Source: an uncultured Prevotella sp.
GTDB lineage: Bacteria; Bacteroidota; Bacteroidia; Bacteroidales; Bacteroidaceae
DNA: 14,719 nucleotides
Assembly (NCBI GenBank): GCA_937877685.1
Contig: CALFGU010000116.1
Location: forward strand, 1 to 14,719
Direction: 5' to 3'
The translations under genes and the position numbers were made by a program. Numbering within the stretch: the stretch's first letter is position 1; every line of letters begins with the position of its first letter. The notes under the pieces were generated by a model. It was given only the letters and a program-made list of their open reading frames with translations. It was not told the DNA's origin and did no database searches. This document shows, in pieces, positions 7,438-13,994 of the stretch.

Positions 7438-7481
7438 AAAAAAGCGTTGAGTGAATACCAAAGATTGATATTCACTCAACG
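7438..7481 (-). terminator. Intrinsic terminator of the tRNA gene
   Basis: On the minus strand CGTTGAGTGAATA (7469-7481) pairs perfectly with TATTCACTCAACG (7445-7457) as a 13-bp stem with an 11-base loop. It is followed by C and then TTTTTT (7443-7438). The stem starts two bases after the tRNA discriminator base, so transcription stops right behind the tRNA. Confidence 0.93.
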
Positions 7482-7483
7482 TG

Positions 7484-7557
7484 TGGGCCAACTTGGGCTT
7501 GAACCAAGGACCTCCGGATTATGAGTCCGTTGCTCTAACCAACTGAGCTATAAGCCC
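7484..7557 (-). tRNA. tRNA with CAU anticodon (elongator Met or Ile2)
   Basis: The 74-base cloverleaf starts GGGCTTATAGCTCAGTTGGT and has the anticodon loop CTCATAA (anticodon CAU). The T arm is CTTGG-TTCAAGC-CCAAG, and the acceptor 3' strand is TTGGCCC with discriminator A. CCA is not encoded; the next bases are CAC. The acceptor stem has a U-G pair (5-68) and a U-U mismatch (6-67), and position 27-43 is A-G. CAU may be read as elongator Met or, after lysidine modification by TilS, as Ile (AUA codons). The Ile-like GGGC...GCCC ends make Ile2 possible, but the sequence alone does not settle it. An initiator tRNA is unlikely because the three consecutive G-C pairs expected in its anticodon stem are absent. 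It has its own promoter and terminator. Confidence 0.95.
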
Positions 7558-7585
7558 AAATAACTTATAAGTTGTTATTTGTGTG

Positions 7586-7616
7586 CAAAGTTAGAAAAAA
7601 AAGTGGAAACTGCAAA
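7586..7616 (-). promoter_or_regulatory. Consensus Bacteroidetes promoter for the tRNA
   Basis: On the minus strand TTTG (7616-7613), a spacer of exactly 19 bases and TAACTTTG (7593-7586) match the Bacteroidetes primary-sigma consensus (TTTG at -33, TAnnTTTG at -7) without a mismatch. Transcription should start near 7580, about 20 bases before the mature tRNA. Confidence 0.88.
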
Positions 7617-7700
7617 CCGTTTCTTGCTTTTGTTTTTTCAGGCAAGGCGTTGTGGGGGTGACTCCTTGCGGAAAGTGGCGTTGTAGAGTGGCAGAGTGCG

Positions 7701-8231
7701 TTACTTAATACGCTCTGCCATGATGCTACGTTCCAAAGTGCTGAGTTCTTTGTCCAATCGCTTTGCCGTACCTGTGCCTCCGCAGAGTGTGTCCAACTCC
7801 CTCCAAAAGGCAGGACTGTGATTGAGTTCCTTAAGATGGCAGAGTTCGTGACAGATTACGTAATCGATGAGGTGGGAAGGCAAGAGCAGGAGCCACAGAC
7901 TAAGGTTGACATTGCGCAATGAGGAACAACTGCCCCAGCGCGTCGAAACGTCCTTTATCGTGAGGCGATTAAACGCTATGCTGTGAGCATCCGCAATGGC
8001 GCGCAGGCGCTTGGTGAGAATCACTTGTGCGTTGTTGCGCATGGCGGCACTCATCACCTTGTTTGCCCATGTCATGCTTGCCGGTCCTTCAAACTGAAAT
8101 CCGCGCGGCATATAAATCGTTGCGCTTTCGGGAGTACGCTTTATCGTGGCATGAGGTTCATTTCCCCGCTCAAAGCGTAATTGGAAAACGTCTGTGGAGA
8201 TTTGGTAGTCGTAGCTGAGTTTGAATTGCAT
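7701..8231 (-). CDS. YgjP-type (DUF45) zinc metallopeptidase
   Basis: A 176-residue protein beginning MQFKLSYDYQISTDVFQLRF. It has the family's WGSCS motif at 99-103 and the zinc-binding segment HELCHLKELNH with His128, Glu129, His132 and His138 (HExxH plus a third His), followed by PAFW. This is the YgjP-like/DUF45 family, related to M48 and SprT peptidases; physiological substrates are not established. The frame is open upstream to a TTG at 8280-8282 and an ATG at 8273, which would add a hydrophobic VFLLFPFSFLLS segment. That segment is encoded by the pyrimidine-rich arm of an inverted repeat, and family members normally start near the QFKLSYDY region, so I treat it as a false signal peptide. 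It follows the YqeY gene by 90 bases and is probably cotranscribed with it. Confidence 0.9.
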   Translation of the reverse strand: MQFKLSYDYQISTDVFQLRFERGNEPHATIKRTPESATIYMPRGFQFEGPASMTWANKVMSAAMRNNAQVILTKRLRAIADAHSIAFNRLTIKDVSTRWGSCSSLRNVNLSLWLLLLPSHLIDYVICHELCHLKELNHSPAFWRELDTLCGGTGTAKRLDKELSTLERSIMAERIK

Positions 8232-8248
8232 AGGGGAAAGGAGAAATG

Positions 8249-8322
8249 AGAAAGGAAAAAGGAGAAAGACCATGCGGCACAATCTGCGCTAGCCTTTTTC
8301 TCCTTTCTCCTTTTTCCTTTCT
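8249..8322. repeat. 20-bp perfect purine/pyrimidine inverted repeat
   Basis: AGAAAGGAAAAAGGAGAAAG (8249-8268) and its exact reverse complement (8303-8322) flank a 34-base loop. The minus-strand transcript would fold here, starting inside the stop codon of the YqeY gene and ending 17 bases before the metallopeptidase ATG. There is no T-run downstream on the minus strand, so it is more likely an mRNA stability or processing stem than a terminator. Confidence 0.85.
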
Positions 8323-8774
8323 TATTTATTAAGCATTTGTTTTACCATTTCCGAAATGGCCTTTCCGTCAGCCTTGCCTGCCAACTTCTTAGAGGCAGCG
8401 CCCATCACCTTACCCATTTCCTTAGGACTCGTTGCGCCCACTTCAGCAATGATTTCCGTGAGTGCAACTCGGAGTTCGTCTTCCGTGAGTGGCTTGGGGA
8501 GATATTCTTCAACGACAAGCACCTGTCCCATTTCCTCTTCTGCAAGGTCGGGTCGGTTTTGTTCGGTGTAGAGTGCGGCAGTGTCGCGTCCCTGTTTTGC
8601 TAATTTAGCCAAAATCTTGAGTGCGTCAGCGTCAGAAAGTTCTTCGTTCGCACCGGGTGCGGTTTGCGCTTCGATAAACAACTTCTTGATGTTGCGGAGT
8701 GCCATAAGGCGCACCTTGTCCTTGGCTTTCATAGCCACAGGAATATCTTGTGAGATTTTTTCAAAGAGAGTCAT
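8322..8774 (-). CDS. GatB/YqeY-domain protein
   Basis: A 150-residue all-helical protein starting MTLFEKISQDIPVAMKAKDK, with the RLMALRNIKK motif near residues 22-32 and the VVEEYLPKPLTEDEL segment at about 86-101. The tail (PKEMGKVMGAASKKLAGKAD) is typical of YqeY proteins, which equal the C-terminal domain of the GatB amidotransferase subunit. Free-standing members are thought to bind tRNA or act around aminoacyl-tRNA metabolism, but no activity is firmly assigned. In Bacteroidales a YqeY gene commonly follows ftsZ; here it lies 54 bases behind the second ftsZ copy, so it has kept its place at the end of the cluster. Confidence 0.93.
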   Translation of the reverse strand: MTLFEKISQDIPVAMKAKDKVRLMALRNIKKLFIEAQTAPGANEELSDADALKILAKLAKQGRDTAALYTEQNRPDLAEEEMGQVLVVEEYLPKPLTEDELRVALTEIIAEVGATSPKEMGKVMGAASKKLAGKADGKAISEMVKQMLNK

Positions 8775-8828
8775 AGCAGTTTGTGAGTGATTTAGCGTAA
8801 CGATAGTGCGTGGAGCAACTATGGGTTA

Positions 8829-10037
8829 CTATGCGTTGGGTTGTTGCGTAAATTCCTTGAGTTTGACTAACTGTTCGCGCGAGCGGCGTGCCGTAGGAAT
8901 CGCCTCTATTTGGTCAATGAGCAGTTCGTTGTTCAGATCTTCGGGTTTGAATATGTAAACAGGGGTGCGCGGTTTCGAGCGAGGCTTGAAGGTCTTTCCG
9001 TAATACCTATTGCGAAGTTCGTCGCGGTTGATGCCTTCTTCCGAATCCTCCTCAATATCTTCCTGAACGAGACCGAAACCTGAGGCTATAATCGTCACCT
9101 TCACGTCTCCGTCGAGCGAGTCATCCTTTGCAAGTCCCCATTTATACTCCAAATCCTTGCGCTTAAAGCCATCGATGAATTCGTTCACCTCAGCCAGTTC
9201 ATTCATTTGGAGCGAGTCGTGAGTTTCAGGGAAAGAGATGCACATAACCATGCGACGCGCGGTGTAGATGTCGGTTTGGTCGGGCAAGGGAGAGTTTAGG
9301 GCATTGTGGATTGCGGCTGTGATGCGATTATCTCCGCGTGCCATGCCCGTAGAAATAATGCAGACGCCCCCTTCTCGGAGCACCATGCTCACATCATTGA
9401 AGTCGAGGTTGATAACTCCGTGCATTTTGATAATATCTACCACACTGCGCACGGCATTTGTGAGTGTGCGGTCGGCAGATTGGAAAGCATCCACCACACT
9501 CTTGTTGTGGTAAACGCTAAGCATGCGTTCGTTGTTAATAACAATGAGTGAGTCCACCTCCTTCGTCAATTCCTCCAGTCCGTCAAGGGCCTTGTCGATT
9601 TGCTTTCGCATTTCAAAAAGGAAGGGGAGTGTAACAATGCCCACGGTGAGAATGCCGCGTGCTCTCACTTCGCGTGCCACAACGGGCGCTGCCCCAGTTC
9701 CTGTGCCGCCCCCCATACCTGCGGTGATGAATGCCATTCTTGTTTCCTTGTCAATGGCATCGTAAATGGCGGCTAAGGATTCTTCTTTCTCTGCCAACTG
9801 TCTGCCGATTTCGGGTTTACCACCCGCTCCCAACCCTGGTCCGAATTGGATGCGCGAAGGAATGGGGGAGTCATCAAGGGCTTTCTTATCCGTGTTACAA
9901 ACCAAGAAACTCACGTCATACATCCCGTCATTATACATATTGGCTACGGCATTGCCGCCGCCACCTCCCACCCCGATTACTTTAATCAAGGTGTTGGTGG
10001 CAGGAGCCGTTATTTGGATGAGTTGATCGTCGAGCAT
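8829..10037 (-). CDS. Second FtsZ paralogue (tubulin-like GTPase)
   Basis: A 402-residue FtsZ-family protein. The GTP-binding T4 loop GGGTGTG is at 109-115 and the catalytic T7 loop NLDFND at 210-215, with Asn210, Asp212 and Asp215 kept, so GTP binding and hydrolysis look intact. The N-terminal IKVIGVGGGGGNAV nucleotide-binding segment is also present. Over residues 101-250 it matches the upstream FtsZ at about 97 of 150 positions (hand count). Its linker (about 325-355) is shorter. The C-terminal block (VYIFKPEDLNNELLIDQIEA, then PTARRSREQL) corresponds to that of the other copy at 16 of 31 positions, but it lacks the extra tail. It has its own promoter-like sequence at 10108-10138. It probably co-assembles with or modulates the main Z-ring; alternatives are a specialised or condition-dependent FtsZ. 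I give no symbol because the copies cannot be ranked with certainty. Confidence 0.95.
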   Translation of the reverse strand: MLDDQLIQITAPATNTLIKVIGVGGGGGNAVANMYNDGMYDVSFLVCNTDKKALDDSPIPSRIQFGPGLGAGGKPEIGRQLAEKEESLAAIYDAIDKETRMAFITAGMGGGTGTGAAPVVAREVRARGILTVGIVTLPFLFEMRKQIDKALDGLEELTKEVDSLIVINNERMLSVYHNKSVVDAFQSADRTLTNAVRSVVDIIKMHGVINLDFNDVSMVLREGGVCIISTGMARGDNRITAAIHNALNSPLPDQTDIYTARRMVMCISFPETHDSLQMNELAEVNEFIDGFKRKDLEYKWGLAKDDSLDGDVKVTIIASGFGLVQEDIEEDSEEGINRDELRNRYYGKTFKPRSKPRTPVYIFKPEDLNNELLIDQIEAIPTARRSREQLVKLKEFTQQPNA

Positions 10038-10107
10038 GAGTTGAGTGTTTAAGATAGGTTCCTCCGTGAGAGGGAGGTTATCGTTCGTTGGTTAGGAATG
10101 GAGCGCA

Positions 10108-10138
10108 CAAAGTTAGAAAGTCGCGCCACTATGTAAAA
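10108..10138 (-). promoter_or_regulatory. Promoter-like site for the second ftsZ
   Basis: On the minus strand TTTT (10138-10135), a 19-base spacer and TAACTTTG (10115-10108) match the Bacteroidetes promoter with one mismatch in the -33 box. It lies about 70 bases before the ATG of the second ftsZ, in the 133-base gap between the two copies. The -7 box overlaps GCGCACAAAG (plus strand 10103-10112), a half of the palindrome at 687-702. Confidence 0.7.
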
Positions 10139-10170
10139 CATAAGAGCGCTTTTGTCTCAAACTGTTTTTA

Positions 10171-11475
10171 CTAAGTAAAGGAGATGGGACTGCTCATGTC
10201 AATTGCAGACGTCTCGGGCTCAATAACCATGGCGCCTTCAACTTTTGCCTTGATGTCGTTGAGTTGTTCCTTTGTGCGTTTGTAAGTGGGTGTGATTTCC
10301 ACCAAAGAGATGATTTCTTCGTTGTCGAGGTCTTCGATGCCAAAGAGGTAAACCTTGGGGCGCTTCTTGCTTGTGCCCTTGCTATCGTTAGGTCCGTAGA
10401 AGAGTTCGCGACGGATGTCGTTTTCTTCCGCCTTTTCCTCGAGTTCGCGCAAGCGTTCCTGTTCCTCAAGATCCAGTTTTTCCTTGATGCCAGGCACATT
10501 GGTGATACCAAATCCGGTTGCGAGAATCGTAATCTTCACCTTCTTGCCAAGAGAAGAGTCAACAGAAAGACCAAATTTCGTTTCGACGTCTTCGCGGAAC
10601 TGTCCCATGAATTCATGCACCTCATTCATTTCTTCCATCATCAAAGTGTCGCCTTCATGTTGGGCACAGAATGAAATAGAGAGCAATACCTTCTTCGAGT
10701 TAAAGATGTCGTTGCTATTAAGCAGCGGAGAGTGGAGCGCATCTTGGATTGCCGCCGTCACACGATTCTCACCCTCGCCATAACCCGTTGACATGATAGC
10801 CACACCTCCGTCTTTGAGCACCGTACAAACATCACGGAAGTCAAGGTTAATCACCCCGTGCATCGTGATAATCTCAGCGATGCTTCGCGCTGCCACAGAA
10901 AGCGTATTATCTGCGCGTTCGAAGGCAGAAAGTACGTTAAGGTCGGGATAGATTTCGCGAAGGCGCTCGTTGTTAATAACAAGAAGGGCATCTACATGCT
11001 TCGCAATTTCTTCTACACCGTCAAGAGCTTGGTCAATCTTACGTGCGCCTTCAAAAAGGAAAGGAATGGTGACGATACCTACGGTAAGAATGTCCATTGC
11101 CTTTGCTTCGCGTGCAATTACTGGTGCCGCTCCGGTTCCCGTACCGCCACCCATTCCGGCGGTAATGAATACCATTTTTGTGCCATCGTTAAGCATGTTT
11201 CGGATGCTCTCAATGCTTTCTTCGGCAGCGTTTTTTGCGCGTTCCGGACGGTTACCTGCTCCGAGGCCTTCGCTTCCTAATTGCAAGCGAACGGGAATTG
11301 GAGAGTCTTGAAGGGCTTTTGAGTCGGTGTTACAGATAACAAAGTTGACGTCGTGGATTCCTTCGCGATACATATAGTTCACGGCGTTACCACCACCGCC
11401 ACCTACACCGATTACTTTTATGATAGAGGGGGTTGCTGTAGGCACTCCCAAGTCGATAAGCGTATCTTCGTTCAT
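10171..11475 (-). CDS. ftsZ: Cell division GTPase FtsZ
   Basis: A 434-residue FtsZ directly downstream of ftsA, the canonical position, so I take it as the orthologue. It polymerises at mid-cell into the Z-ring. The T4 loop GGGTGTG is at 109-115, and the T7 loop NLDFRD at 210-215 carries the catalytic Asp212 and Asp215. The C-terminal half of the tubulin-like fold includes the Bacteroidetes-type MMEEMNEVHEFMGQF segment. A charged linker (about 330-372, rich in Glu/Lys/Arg) leads to VYLFGIEDLDNEEIISLVEI and PTYKRTKEQL, the presumed partner-binding peptide, then an extra 25-29 residue tail ending AIDMSSPISFT. The spacer from the ftsA stop is 60 bases with no TAnnTTTG box, so it is probably cotranscribed with ftsA. 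Stop codon TAG. Confidence 0.98.
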   Translation of the reverse strand: MNEDTLIDLGVPTATPSIIKVIGVGGGGGNAVNYMYREGIHDVNFVICNTDSKALQDSPIPVRLQLGSEGLGAGNRPERAKNAAEESIESIRNMLNDGTKMVFITAGMGGGTGTGAAPVIAREAKAMDILTVGIVTIPFLFEGARKIDQALDGVEEIAKHVDALLVINNERLREIYPDLNVLSAFERADNTLSVAARSIAEIITMHGVINLDFRDVCTVLKDGGVAIMSTGYGEGENRVTAAIQDALHSPLLNSNDIFNSKKVLLSISFCAQHEGDTLMMEEMNEVHEFMGQFREDVETKFGLSVDSSLGKKVKITILATGFGITNVPGIKEKLDLEEQERLRELEEKAEENDIRRELFYGPNDSKGTSKKRPKVYLFGIEDLDNEEIISLVEITPTYKRTKEQLNDIKAKVEGAMVIEPETSAIDMSSPISFT

Positions 11476-11535
11476 TGTTTCAGTTTTTTGCTGTAAATGG
11501 AATGACGCTGGGTCAGTATAATTACTCAGTAGCGG

Positions 11536-12951
11536 TTAATCATCATTAACTAATCCGCCAATAAATTTGCCCATTTTCTTAAAGATTCCAGTGATGGCAT
11601 TGGGCTTCTTCTCCTTTTCTTCAGTTTCTTCCTCCTGCTCTTCAGCGTTCTCCTCTGTGTCTTCCTCAGGTTCGGGTGTGGGAGGATTATCAGTGATGGT
11701 AGTAGTTGTTACAGTGTCTGTTGCAGTATCAACTTGCACAGCAACTTCCTCTTCTACCTTCTCTTCGAAAAGTTCTAAGTTTTCGCTGCCCAATTCTCCG
11801 CCACAGCAGTTCTGGTCTGCCTGTTCGATGAGCGCAAGTGCCGCTGCGTAGTCACCCTCACGCACTTCGTTGACGTTCATGCTTTTGTGACCGCGGATTG
11901 AGAAGCGGGTGTTTTTGACAATGCGTAACTTATCCAAACCTACAAGTTTAGCGACAACGCTTTCCATATTCTTAAGCATAGATGCGCCTCCAGTAAGGAT
12001 AATTCCGGCAATAATCTGGTTCTTTTCGTAACGTGAAAGTTTGATTTGGTTTTCGATGTTGAGCACGATTTCTTCTACGCGTGCCTCGATAAGTCCAGCA
12101 AATTCGCTGTAGGGGAACTCACGTCCGTCGCTTACGGCGATAGGGGGATTTTCGCCTCCATTAGTGATGGCAGCACCCCACTTAAGTTTGAGCGTTTCAG
12201 CTTCATCTTCTTCAATTTGAAGAGAAGTGATGTCGCGGGTAATGTTAGCGCCACCGAGGGGAATTACGGCCAAGTGGCGAAGCATGTTATTTTTGAAAAT
12301 GGCTACAGAAGTTGTTTCTGCGCCCATATCTACGAACACACAGCCACTACGTTTTTCAGGTTCGGTAAGCATAACGTCAGCCAAGCGAAGCACGGTGATG
12401 GGCATTTCTGCCACTTCGATGCCTGCAGCACGGAAACAATTGCGGATTTGGTCAGACATGCTGCTGTTTGCCACAATGTTGAGGTAGCGTGCCTCAATGG
12501 TGTCGGAAAGCATGCCTACGGGTTCGTTGGTTAACTGAGGCCCTACTTTAAATTCCTGAGGGATGGTTCCGAGAATGTGACGTTCGGGAGTTGCTTTCTG
12601 AAGGTTTTCGACGCGTAATGCCTCCATGATGTCTTGAGAAATGACATGCTTCTCGCTGAATGTGCGTTGCAACGTATTGGTTACGGTATGCATACCCATA
12701 CCTCCGATACCCACGTAGGCTTTTGAGATGCGCTTGTTGAGTTTCTTTTCAAAGTTTTCCTTGATATTCTTTGCGCACTGCGTCATCTTATCAATGTTGC
12801 TGATGCGCCCCTTGCGGATGAAGGTATGTGAGGGTTCCTGCATGTAAGCAAGCACCTCGATTGCGCCGTCTGGTTGTTTACGTCCGGCTATGGCTGTAAC
12901 TTTCGACGAACCTAGGTCGATGGCTACAATGAAGTCTTTTATATCTGCCAT
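11536..12951 (-). CDS. ftsA: Cell division protein FtsA
   Basis: A 471-residue actin-like ATPase that anchors FtsZ to the membrane. Phosphate 1 motif AIDLGSSKV is at 10-18, phosphate 2 FVDMGAETTS at 206-215 and adenosine motif IILTGGASML at 317-326. The SHS2/1C domain lies at about 85-165, replacing the actin 1B subdomain. After about residue 390 comes a long acidic, low-complexity linker (Glu-rich, with a Thr run at 415-420). The protein ends in the amphipathic membrane-targeting helix NAITGIFKKMGKFIGGLV (451-468). The linker is long compared with E. coli FtsA (420 residues), as is usual in Bacteroidetes. The gap to ftsQ is 80 bases. Confidence 0.98.
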   Translation of the reverse strand: MADIKDFIVAIDLGSSKVTAIAGRKQPDGAIEVLAYMQEPSHTFIRKGRISNIDKMTQCAKNIKENFEKKLNKRISKAYVGIGGMGMHTVTNTLQRTFSEKHVISQDIMEALRVENLQKATPERHILGTIPQEFKVGPQLTNEPVGMLSDTIEARYLNIVANSSMSDQIRNCFRAAGIEVAEMPITVLRLADVMLTEPEKRSGCVFVDMGAETTSVAIFKNNMLRHLAVIPLGGANITRDITSLQIEEDEAETLKLKWGAAITNGGENPPIAVSDGREFPYSEFAGLIEARVEEIVLNIENQIKLSRYEKNQIIAGIILTGGASMLKNMESVVAKLVGLDKLRIVKNTRFSIRGHKSMNVNEVREGDYAAALALIEQADQNCCGGELGSENLELFEEKVEEEVAVQVDTATDTVTTTTITDNPPTPEPEEDTEENAEEQEEETEEKEKKPNAITGIFKKMGKFIGGLVNDD

Positions 12952-13031
12952 GGCTTATGTGTGTGTTTATAGTGTTCGGTTAATGGGATTGTTCTTTGTG
13001 GCGGTTGCCGTTGAGGCATCCTGAAGTGGGG

Positions 13032-13781
13032 TCACTTCTTCTTGATATGCTTTTTGCCAATCACCTGATTGGTGAAGGCAATGTTCAGTTCGTAATATTT
13101 GTTCCACCCCACGACGGGCATAACTTTGTCATAGAAGAGTTTGAGGTTCTCAAATTTCGTTTCAATATCCTCAATTCTGCCCATACGAATGATTTGTTTG
13201 CCCACGCGTGGGTAAAGGTCTACCTTTTTGTTAGGATTTACGTGTACTTGTTCCAACTGCTGGTTCCAAAACTCATTGTTGCGCACAAATTGTGCCAATT
13301 TTATGAGTTCCTTGCTTGCATAAGCGGTGTCAATGTCTCCCGTAGCCACAAGGAAATTACCTACGTAGTCGCGAGTTGGTAAGCAAATGCCCGTTTGATC
13401 TAAGTAAAACGAACTTCCCGAATCGGGAATCACGCGCATGATGGGGATGTATTGGTCAATGAGAATGTTGACGTTGCCCCCAGGAGATTTATAGCAAACG
13501 ATGTCACTGATATACGGATTTTCACGGAGTGTGGCGGCAATCACATTACTGCTAATGCTGTCCATTGTTTTCCCGATGGGATAAATTTGGTTTTCCTGAA
13601 GCGTAGCAATAATTTCATTTGGATTTACGAATCCACACGTGTCGTTGGCAATCTTGATGTTTATCTTCTGACATACGCTCCTATCTCCCTTACCCGTTAG
13701 GTCTTTAAAGGCATATACCAAGTAACCTATGAAAAGGACTACGACGATGAGTCGAAATATGGTTCTGTATATTTTAGGCAC
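13032..13781 (-). CDS. ftsQ: Cell division protein FtsQ/DivIB
   Basis: A 249-residue single-pass inner-membrane divisome protein. A short basic N terminus (MPKIYR) is followed by a membrane segment at about 8-24 and a periplasmic region with a POTRA-like start (about 35-105, including NPNEIIATLQENQIYPIGKT) and the FtsQ beta domain. It ends in a lysine-rich tail (VIGKKHIKKK). Overall sequence is weakly conserved; the call rests on topology and on the murC-ftsQ-ftsA order. The start is GTG at 13779-13781; an in-frame TAG lies four codons upstream and no ATG intervenes, so this start is well supported. FtsQ links FtsB/FtsL to the Z-ring and helps control septal wall synthesis. Confidence 0.92.
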   Translation of the reverse strand: MPKIYRTIFRLIVVVLFIGYLVYAFKDLTGKGDRSVCQKINIKIANDTCGFVNPNEIIATLQENQIYPIGKTMDSISSNVIAATLRENPYISDIVCYKSPGGNVNILIDQYIPIMRVIPDSGSSFYLDQTGICLPTRDYVGNFLVATGDIDTAYASKELIKLAQFVRNNEFWNQQLEQVHVNPNKKVDLYPRVGKQIIRMGRIEDIETKFENLKLFYDKVMPVVGWNKYYELNIAFTNQVIGKKHIKKK

Positions 13782-13994
13782 GATGATAATGGTCTAAATG
13801 CTTCTTGCGGGGCAATGCCCGTTTTGAAAGAGTGTGAATGTCTGAATGAGCGGTTGCTTGGAGCGTCTTTCTGCGGGGGAAATCAGGGGGAATTGTGAGC
13901 GCGTCTTAAGGGGTTAAAACAAAACCTCAAATTCGCGTTCTTAAGTACCCAAACAGGGGCGCCAAAGTCTCAAACTGAATGTCGTAAGTTAGGT
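13782..13994. other. murC-ftsQ intergenic gap with dispersed repeat words
   Basis: This 213-base spacer interrupts the otherwise close division cluster. On the minus strand it carries CAGTTTGAGAC (13977-13967) and GTTTGGGTACTTAAG (13954-13940), the same words found at 7178-7229 and 10154-10164. I see no convincing consensus promoter (no TTTG-N19-TAnnTTTG pair) and no terminator with a T-run. The rest is unassigned. Confidence 0.75.

Noticed and set aside
7333..7524. 63-codon plus-strand frame ending in GQLGLEPRTSGL
   Set aside because: This is the familiar false translation of the antisense of a tRNA gene; it crosses the tRNA and its terminator.
7690..7719. GGCAGAG/CTCTGCC stem over the stop of the metallopeptidase gene
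   Set aside because: The stem is short and interrupted and no T-run follows on the minus strand, so I do not call a terminator.
8232..8282. N-terminal signal peptide on the YgjP-type metallopeptidase
   Set aside because: The hydrophobic residues come from the pyrimidine arm of the inverted repeat; the family normally begins near QFKLSYDY.
10264..11280. Several plus-strand frames opposite ftsZ
   Set aside because: They are antisense shadows of the strongly conserved ftsZ coding sequence and show no domain of their own.
13811..13825. GGGCAATGCCC palindrome in the murC-ftsQ gap
   Set aside because: Too short and without a second copy or promoter context; expected by chance in a gap of this size.
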